From positions 1 through 10,972 of the forward strand of contig JAAAOD010000117.1 of assembly GCA_009908535.1 (NCBI GenBank): DNA of 10,972 nucleotides. Reading direction: 5' to 3'. Shown piece after piece: positions 7,742 to 10,972 of this stretch. The position numbers and the translations under genes were made by a program. Source of the DNA: Verrucomicrobiota bacterium (GTDB lineage: Bacteria > Verrucomicrobiota > Verrucomicrobiia > Opitutales > Oceanipulchritudinaceae). How positions within the stretch are numbered: the first letter of the stretch is position 1; every line of letters starts with the position of its first letter. The notes under the pieces are model-generated. The model was not told the DNA's origin. It saw only the letters and a program-made list of their open reading frames with translations, and searched no databases.

Positions 7742-8043
7742 GCGGGGGGCTCGTTCCGTTTCCGCAGGAGAAGCGCGCAGGCGACTCCGGCCACAAACAC
7801 GACCAGCGTCTCGCCGAGGGTGTCAAAAGCCCGGTAATCCGCGAGGACCGCCGTCACCATGTTGTCCGTGTGCGTCTGCTTGTAGGAGTTCTCAAGGTAA
7901 TAGGCCGCCGCCGTCGGCGAGCCCGCGTCGCTCACCACCCGGCTCGCCGGGGCCTCCGGGTCGCCCCGCGGCGGCAAGGAAAAGGAAGCCGCCACCAGCA
8001 GCCCGAAGAAAAGAAGGAAAAAGGCGTACTGCAGTTGTTTCAA
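7738..8043 (-). CDS. MbhE-like antiporter subunit (MrpA C-terminal segment homologue)
   Basis: A 101-residue protein with an N-terminal helix (about 5-22), a soluble loop and a second helix (80-94). The motif NMVTAVLADYRAFDTLGET (61-79) is the hallmark of MbhE and of the last segment of MrpA/MrpAB fusions. In Bacillus-type antiporters this region is part of the large MrpA protein; here it is a gene of its own, as in archaeal mbh operons. The start appears to be TTG at 8043, sharing TTGA with the stop of the gene before it. GAGGAGGA lies about 7 bases upstream and supports it, and no in-frame ATG precedes the first helix. A lower-efficiency start codon may tune stoichiometry, but that is speculation. 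Family assignment is strong; the start is fairly sure. Confidence 0.9.
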   Translation of the reverse strand: MKQLQYAFFLLFFGLLVAASFSLPPRGDPEAPASRVVSDAGSPTAAAYYLENSYKQTHTDNMVTAVLADYRAFDTLGETLVVFVAGVACALLLRKRNEPPA

Positions 8044-8285
8044 TCCACGCTCCTCCTCGTCGTCCGTAAGATGAAAAGAATAAAAAAGACGCCCACGACC
8101 CCGGCGCCGATCACCGCCTCCGTGAAGCCGACATCGACGGCCCCCATGACCACGTAAATGATCGCGATGACAAAGCTGAAGGCCGTCGCCGTAACCACCG
8201 CCGCCAGAAGGTCCCGGACCCCCAGCGAGGTCAGGGCCGTCAGGATCAGAAAGGCATAGAGAATGAGTTCAACCGTCCAGTGCAT
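8040..8285 (-). CDS. MbhD-like antiporter subunit (DUF4040 domain)
   Basis: An 81-residue, very hydrophobic protein with three helices (about 7-22, 26-47 and 55-74). The segment GAVDVGFTEAVIGAGV (48-63) matches the DUF4040/MbhD domain, whose conserved TEA motif contains a buried glutamate (E56 here) thought to lie on the ion path. In typical Mrp systems this domain is fused within the C-terminal part of MrpA; here it is free-standing, as in membrane-bound hydrogenases. The ATG lies 3 bases after the mrpG stop, with GGAGAAGGG about 8 bases upstream. Its stop overlaps the TTG start of the MbhE-like gene. The pair together replaces the MrpA C-terminal region. Confidence 0.9.
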   Translation of the reverse strand: MHWTVELILYAFLILTALTSLGVRDLLAAVVTATAFSFVIAIIYVVMGAVDVGFTEAVIGAGVVGVFFILFILRTTRRSVD

Positions 8286-8288
8286 GGG

Positions 8289-8621
8289 TCATCCCTTCTC
8301 CTTTTGCGAGGGGTCCGCGTTGTCGGGCCGCCATGGGCGGTGGCCCGCCCGGTACGCCGCCCGGGCCAGAAAGTGCGCCGAGACCGGATTGGTCAGCATG
8401 ATCAGGAACCCGGCCAGCAGCGCCTTCGCCCCGTCGACTTCCGGACCGGCGAGGAAGGCGATGCCCAGCAGGGTCACCACGCTGCCGACGGTGTCGACCT
8501 TGCTCGCCGCGTGCGTGCGCGTGAAGAAGTCCGGCAGGCGCACCAGCCCGATGCTCCCCGCGATCATCATGAACAGGCCGGCAAACAGAAGAACCAGCCC
8601 CGCGATTTCCCGCAGCATCAT
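8289..8621 (-). CDS. mrpG: Na+/H+ antiporter subunit G (MrpG)
   Basis: A 110-residue protein with three hydrophobic helices (about 5-26, 45-59 and 65-83). Two family hallmarks are present: RLPDFFTRTHAASKVDT (28-44) and TNPVSAHFLARAAYR (77-91). The C-terminus is short and charged. The start shares ATGA with the mrpF stop; a second ATG follows at codon 2, so the exact first residue is uncertain by one. MrpG corresponds to MbhC and, with MrpE and MrpF, forms the small-subunit cluster at one end of the complex that cryo-EM work on Mrp links to cation passage. Nothing unusual is seen. Confidence 0.94.
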   Translation of the reverse strand: MMLREIAGLVLLFAGLFMMIAGSIGLVRLPDFFTRTHAASKVDTVGSVVTLLGIAFLAGPEVDGAKALLAGFLIMLTNPVSAHFLARAAYRAGHRPWRPDNADPSQKEKG

Positions 8622-8890
8622 TTCGATTCCACCTCCTTCAGGCGGAAGTATTCCGCCACGATGATGCCCGAAATGAAATTCAGCAGCGCGTAGGCCAGCG
8701 CGATGTCGATGAACATGTCCAGCCGGTTGTAGGCGAGGCCCACCAGCAGCACGAGGGCGATGGTCTTTCCCCCGATGGCCCCGATGGAGAGCAGGCGGTC
8801 GAAGACGGTCGGTCCTTTCAATAACCGGATGAAAGGAATGGTGATCGCGACGACGAACAGGGCGATGGCGATGTTGGTGAGGATTTCCAT
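8618..8890 (-). CDS. mrpF: Na+/H+ antiporter subunit F (MrpF)
   Basis: A 90-residue protein with three helices (about 5-22, 36-53 and 58-80). MrpF hallmarks are GPTVFDR (26-32) after the first helix and DIALAYALLNFIS (62-74) in the third, with an acidic residue at its start. MrpF corresponds to MbhB. The ATG lies 3 bases after the mrpE stop, and a strong GAGGAGG ribosome binding site, located inside the end of mrpE, sits about 8 bases upstream. The stop overlaps the mrpG start as ATGA. Length and motifs are standard. Confidence 0.94.
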   Translation of the reverse strand: MEILTNIAIALFVVAITIPFIRLLKGPTVFDRLLSIGAIGGKTIALVLLVGLAYNRLDMFIDIALAYALLNFISGIIVAEYFRLKEVESK

Positions 8891-8893
8891 GCT

Positions 8894-9487
8894 TCAGCCC
8901 TCCTCCGGTCGCCCGCCTTCCTCGGGGATGAGGGAGATTCCGCCCTTGTTCCCGCTCAGCCGCGCCACTCGCCGGGCCATATCGCCCTCCATAAGGTCCT
9001 CCCCCGTCGCCTTCGTCAGCGAGTGGACCAGATAATGCCCGTCCTTGAGGTCAAGCGTCAGTGTCCCCGGCGTCAGTGTGATCGAATTGGCGAAAAGGAC
9101 GTGCTGCAGGTCCGAGGGCTGGTTGCAGCGGAAGGACAATACCCGCGGCTCGATCTTCCTCGGGTGGTGGAGAATGATCACCGCCACGTAGACCGCCGAT
9201 CGCAGCATTTGCCAGAGAAGCCACGGAATGTACAACAGGACCCGGAGCGGCCGCAGCGGCGGCGCCTCCCGCTTCCCGAGCTGCGGCAGCGCCGAGTGCT
9301 GCCACATGATGAGGGTGACCGCGATCACGCCCGTGCCGATATGGAAAAGGTCGAACTTGGCGCTGAAGGCCAGCCACAACAGCACCAGCAGCACCCAGCC
9401 GGTGACAAGACGCCGCGCCCGCAGGCGGTGGAAGACGCTCCCACGGCCCGTTTCCGGTCCTTGCTCTGTTGTCCGCGGCCCCTGCAT
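8894..9487 (-). CDS. mrpE: Na+/H+ antiporter subunit E (MrpE)
   Basis: A 197-residue protein with helices at about 28-45, 48-64 and 84-105 and a C-terminal cytoplasmic domain. NSITLTPGTLTLDL (134-147) is the MrpE hallmark. It is the first gene of the operon and corresponds to MbhA. The N-terminus is unusual: about 25 polar residues (MQGPRTTEQGPETGRG followed by RLRARR) precede the first helix, whereas MrpE proteins commonly begin almost directly with a helix. The ATG at 9487 has no recognisable Shine-Dalgarno sequence. No in-frame ATG, GTG or TTG closer to the first helix offers an obvious alternative, so the start may be leaderless, CTG, or genuinely extended. The tail ends in PEEGGRPEEG, whose coding overlaps the mrpF ribosome binding site. 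Family call is firm; start uncertain. Confidence 0.88.
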   Translation of the reverse strand: MQGPRTTEQGPETGRGSVFHRLRARRLVTGWVLLVLLWLAFSAKFDLFHIGTGVIAVTLIMWQHSALPQLGKREAPPLRPLRVLLYIPWLLWQMLRSAVYVAVIILHHPRKIEPRVLSFRCNQPSDLQHVLFANSITLTPGTLTLDLKDGHYLVHSLTKATGEDLMEGDMARRVARLSGNKGGISLIPEEGGRPEEG

Positions 9488-9503
9488 CGGCGAAAACGAT
9501 GTT

Positions 9504-9522
9504 TCAAGAAGCGGATTCTTGA
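9504..9522. repeat. 7-base perfect inverted repeat near mrpE start
   Basis: TCAAGAA and TTCTTGA flank a 5-base centre (GCGGA), forming a 19-base dyad whose inner edge is 16 bases upstream of the annotated mrpE ATG. It could be a dimeric regulator's operator in the mrp leader or a dispersed repetitive palindrome. A second, overlapping short dyad (TTGAT-GGG-ATCAA, 9519-9531) adjoins it. There is no run of T after the repeat on either strand, so it is not an obvious terminator. Chance occurrence is possible. Confidence 0.35.
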
Positions 9523-9708
9523 TGGGATCAATCCTTTTCCGGTTTTATCGCCTCTTTTCCCGTAGTGGCAGGAGCTAATCGGCTTGACCAGGATAGCTTT
9601 CCTTATCAGAACTATTACAAATACTCCTAACCATCTGCTGCTTTAGAGGGTTTTCTGATTCCGTCGGACGCATCGTGTTTTCCCACCTTGTGACCTTGCG
9701 GTACCGAC

Positions 9709-9730
9709 CGCTGGGCAGCGACAACCAGCG
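9709..9730 (+). promoter_or_regulatory. Possible 5' leader hairpin abutting the ribosome binding site
   Basis: CGCTGG (9709-9714) and CCAGCG (9725-9730) can pair as a 6-base stem with a 10-base loop. The last G of the stem is also the first base of the GAGG Shine-Dalgarno sequence of the following gene. A competing stem, GCGGT/ACCGC (9698-9702 with 9707-9711), shares bases 9709-9711, so the two cannot form together. This arrangement could affect initiation, but it matches no riboswitch or thermometer class that I know, and short GC stems arise easily by chance. Confidence 0.25.
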
Positions 9731-9733
9731 AGG
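9730..9733 (+). promoter_or_regulatory. Ribosome binding site of secreted-protein gene
   Basis: GAGG lies 6 bases upstream of the ATG at 9740. An in-frame stop at 9656-9658 and the absence of other ATG, GTG or TTG codons between it and 9740 make this ATG the only plausible start. Confidence 0.7.
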
Positions 9734-9739
9734 TATCAA

Positions 9740-10972
9740 ATGATAAAAACGGGCAAGGCAAGAGCACGGGTCGGCAGGATCGGCTGGATGATGGCAATCT
9801 TTGGGCTTCTGTGGGGCGTGGCTCCGCTGGCCGGGCAGATCTACACGCAAACGATCGACGTCGAGGTCGACTCCGTAGGTTCCAGCAACAGCGCCTTTTC
9901 CGTTCCCGGCCCCTTGGCGAACGGTATCAACGCCCAGACTCAGCTGACGTTCAGCCCCTCCGACGGGGTCTCCGGGTCGAACAAGTTCCGCGTCGGCTTC
10001 CGGTTGTTGGATGAGAGTGGTGACCCGGTCCTTCTCGACCTCGGGGGAAGCACGGGAACGGTGGTTTGGGACAATTCTTCTGGCTTCACCATTGATATCG
10101 ATACCGACGCCGGAGATCCGGCGAATGACACCAACTCCTACAGCACCCTTGTCCTGCCGGATTCCCAGCTGGATCCGGCCAAAGATTACACCGTCGAAGT
10201 GGTCGTCGGGATCGAGGGCTTTTTCTTTGTCATCGGTGGAGGAACGACTCCCGCATGGGACGACGACCTCCTTGCGGAAGAGGCCACTCCCAAGCAATTC
10301 CAGCACTTTGTCGGGACGCAGGGCGATGACGCGGTGAATGTCCTGTCCGTGCTCGACGCGGTGACCTGGCAGCGGCGCAGCATGGTAACCGGGGCGGCCA
10401 ACGGGGCGGAGGCGGAAGCCATCGAAGTGGGGGTGGACGCGACCCTGCACCGCTTCGACGACTGGAATTCCGCGGTGGATAGCGGTCCTGTCGATGTGAC
10501 CTACGAAGTCGAGTTGTGGAAGCGGGATACCCTCGACGGCGTGGACGACCAAATCCCGCTGGAGACTCCGCAGCAGACCTTTTCCGAATCGATCGACAGC
10601 TATTCGCGCGTCTGGATCGATTTTGGTTTCGGGAGTGGATTCTGGCTGTATTCCGCCATCACGGAAACCGTCAGCCACACCCTCGAAGTGAAGCCGGCGG
10701 CGGGACAGCAGCTGAATCCGGTGGAGTATGACTACTACGTGGTCGTGACGATCACGCACGAGGAAGACCCGGTGGCAGGGACCTTCCGCACGGGGAATTC
10801 GCTGCAAACGACCGACGAGCGCCTGCTGCATTTCAGCGGCGATCTCGCCTTTGACGACATCGACACGGTGCTGGAGAATTTCACCAACCTCGCGGAGTCC
10901 TCCATTGTCGGCGTGTTTTCGACCTACCTGATCACGGACCTGAACGGCGCGGAGGGGCACCTGGCGGGAGCG
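9740..10972 (+). CDS. Large secreted beta-rich protein, 5' part (truncated by window)
   Basis: An open reading frame of 411 codons without a stop before the window ends; it is the N-terminal part of a larger protein. Residues 1-33 form a signal peptide: basic start (KTGKARARVGR), hydrophobic core (IGWMMAIFGLLWGVAPLA), probable cleavage near residues 31-33. The mature part is rich in Asp, Thr, Val and Gly with alternating hydrophobic residues, as in beta-sandwich surface proteins, and no cysteine was noticed in it. Two stretches look related: QLDPAKDYTVEVVV (143-156) and QLNPVEYDYYVVVTI (324-338), each closing a strand-rich block. Hydrophobic-aromatic strands such as SRVWIDFGFGSGFWLY lie in the second block. 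No enzyme motif or anchor is visible in this part. I recall similar long uncharacterised secreted proteins in Verrucomicrobiota but cannot name a family. Function unknown; secretion is likely. Confidence 0.8.
   Translation, partial: MIKTGKARARVGRIGWMMAIFGLLWGVAPLAGQIYTQTIDVEVDSVGSSNSAFSVPGPLANGINAQTQLTFSPSDGVSGSNKFRVGFRLLDESGDPVLLDLGGSTGTVVWDNSSGFTIDIDTDAGDPANDTNSYSTLVLPDSQLDPAKDYTVEVVVGIEGFFFVIGGGTTPAWDDDLLAEEATPKQFQHFVGTQGDDAVNVLSVLDAVTWQRRSMVTGAANGAEAEAIEVGVDATLHRFDDWNSAVDSGPVDVTYEVELWKRDTLDGVDDQIPLETPQQTFSESIDSYSRVWIDFGFGSGFWLYSAITETVSHTLEVKPAAGQQLNPVEYDYYVVVTITHEEDPVAGTFRTGNSLQTTDERLLHFSGDLAFDDIDTVLENFTNLAESSIVGVFSTYLITDLNGAEGHLAGA

Larger units (their letters stand above)
1987..9487 (-). 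other. Eleven-gene Mrp/Mbh-type cation/proton antiporter operon
   Basis: Eleven - strand genes occupy 7.5 kb with almost no spacing. Junctions in transcription order are: E-F 3-base gap; F-G ATGA overlap; G to MbhD-like 3-base gap; MbhD-like to MbhE-like TTGA overlap; MbhE-like to B ATGA; B-C 8-base overlap; C-D ATGA; D to second antiporter subunit ATGA; then a 19-base gap; then a 17- or 29-base overlap into the last gene. Such spacing implies one transcript with translational coupling. The order E-F-G-(MbhD)-(MbhE)-B-C-D equals the antiporter module of archaeal membrane-bound hydrogenases (mbhA-H), and two further antiporter-like subunits follow. From family knowledge the product is an inner-membrane complex coupling Na+ (or another monovalent cation) and H+ movement, used for pH and salt homeostasis. 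No redox subunits are seen, so this is probably a secondary antiporter. Promoter and terminator could not be identified with confidence. Confidence 0.85.
9488..9739. promoter_or_regulatory. Divergent intergenic region between mrpE and secreted-protein gene
   Basis: These 252 bases separate two genes transcribed away from each other, so they should hold both promoters. A patch at about 9590-9660 is clearly richer in A/T than the surrounding DNA, as expected for promoter DNA. A TTGACC at 9584-9589 looks like a + strand -35 element, but no good -10 follows at 16-18 bases. On the - strand TAATAG (9613-9618) and GATAAA (9544-9549) are possible -10 elements without convincing -35 partners. No tRNA, terminator, insertion-sequence end or known riboswitch consensus was recognised. 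The role is inferred from gene orientation and base composition. Confidence 0.45.

Noticed and set aside
6934..8285. Possible membrane-bound hydrogenase or complex I operon, suggested by Mbh-like gene order
   Set aside because: No NiFe-binding CxxC large subunit, small subunit or ferredoxin-type protein is encoded anywhere in the window. The neighbouring genes are the dodecin, the ATPase and the secreted protein.
9566..9583. Sigma-54-like sequence TGGCAGGAG in the intergenic region
   Set aside because: The -12 element (TTGC) is absent at the required spacing.
9575..10960. 461-codon - strand open frame opposite the secreted-protein gene
   Set aside because: The + strand frame has a Shine-Dalgarno sequence, a signal peptide and beta-strand periodicity. 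The - strand product is a His/Arg/Gly/Val-rich shadow with no domain.

Overview
The window comes from a GC-rich bacterium. Gene content and style, with a cytoplasmic dodecin, a stand-alone 'ABC-class' ATPase, a split Mrp-type antiporter operon and a large secreted beta-rich protein, fit the Verrucomicrobiota/PVC group best. No rRNA or other phylogenetic marker is present, so that placement is only an inference. Coding density is very high. The only non-coding stretch over 200 bases is the 252-base divergent intergenic region at 9488-9739.

Left end (1-1997, + strand): a complete dodecin gene (11-226) is followed 46 bases later by a 574-residue ATPase of the predicted ABC-class family (273-1997). 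The ATPase gene converges on the antiporter operon, and the two reading frames overlap tail to tail by 11 bases (1987-1997).

Centre (1987-9487, - strand): this is one tightly packed operon of eleven genes, most joined by ATGA-type overlaps or 3-base gaps. In transcription order it encodes MrpE, MrpF, MrpG, an MbhD-like (DUF4040) subunit, an MbhE-like subunit, MrpB, MrpC, MrpD, a second antiporter-type subunit (NuoL/MrpA-N-like), a small two-helix membrane protein, and a third antiporter-type subunit with a C-terminal extension. The order of the first eight matches the antiporter module of archaeal membrane-bound hydrogenases (mbhA-H). The large MrpA of Bacillus-type Mrp is absent as one gene, and its parts are supplied by separate genes. 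No hydrogenase or other redox subunits are in the window. The products should form one inner-membrane complex exchanging monovalent cations (usually Na+) for protons. The third antiporter-type subunit has Asn where the other two carry the central TM7 lysine, so it may not pump in the standard way.

Right end (9488-10972): the divergent intergenic region contains a relatively AT-rich patch, a 7-base inverted repeat near the mrpE start, and a possible hairpin abutting the ribosome binding site of the next gene. From 9740 a + strand gene runs off the window (411 codons seen). It has a signal peptide and a beta-rich, Asp/Thr/Val-rich sequence that seems to contain two related modules. I found no CRISPR array, tRNA, rRNA, insertion sequence or defence system. 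The most notable content is the unusual architecture of the antiporter complex and the unidentified secreted protein.
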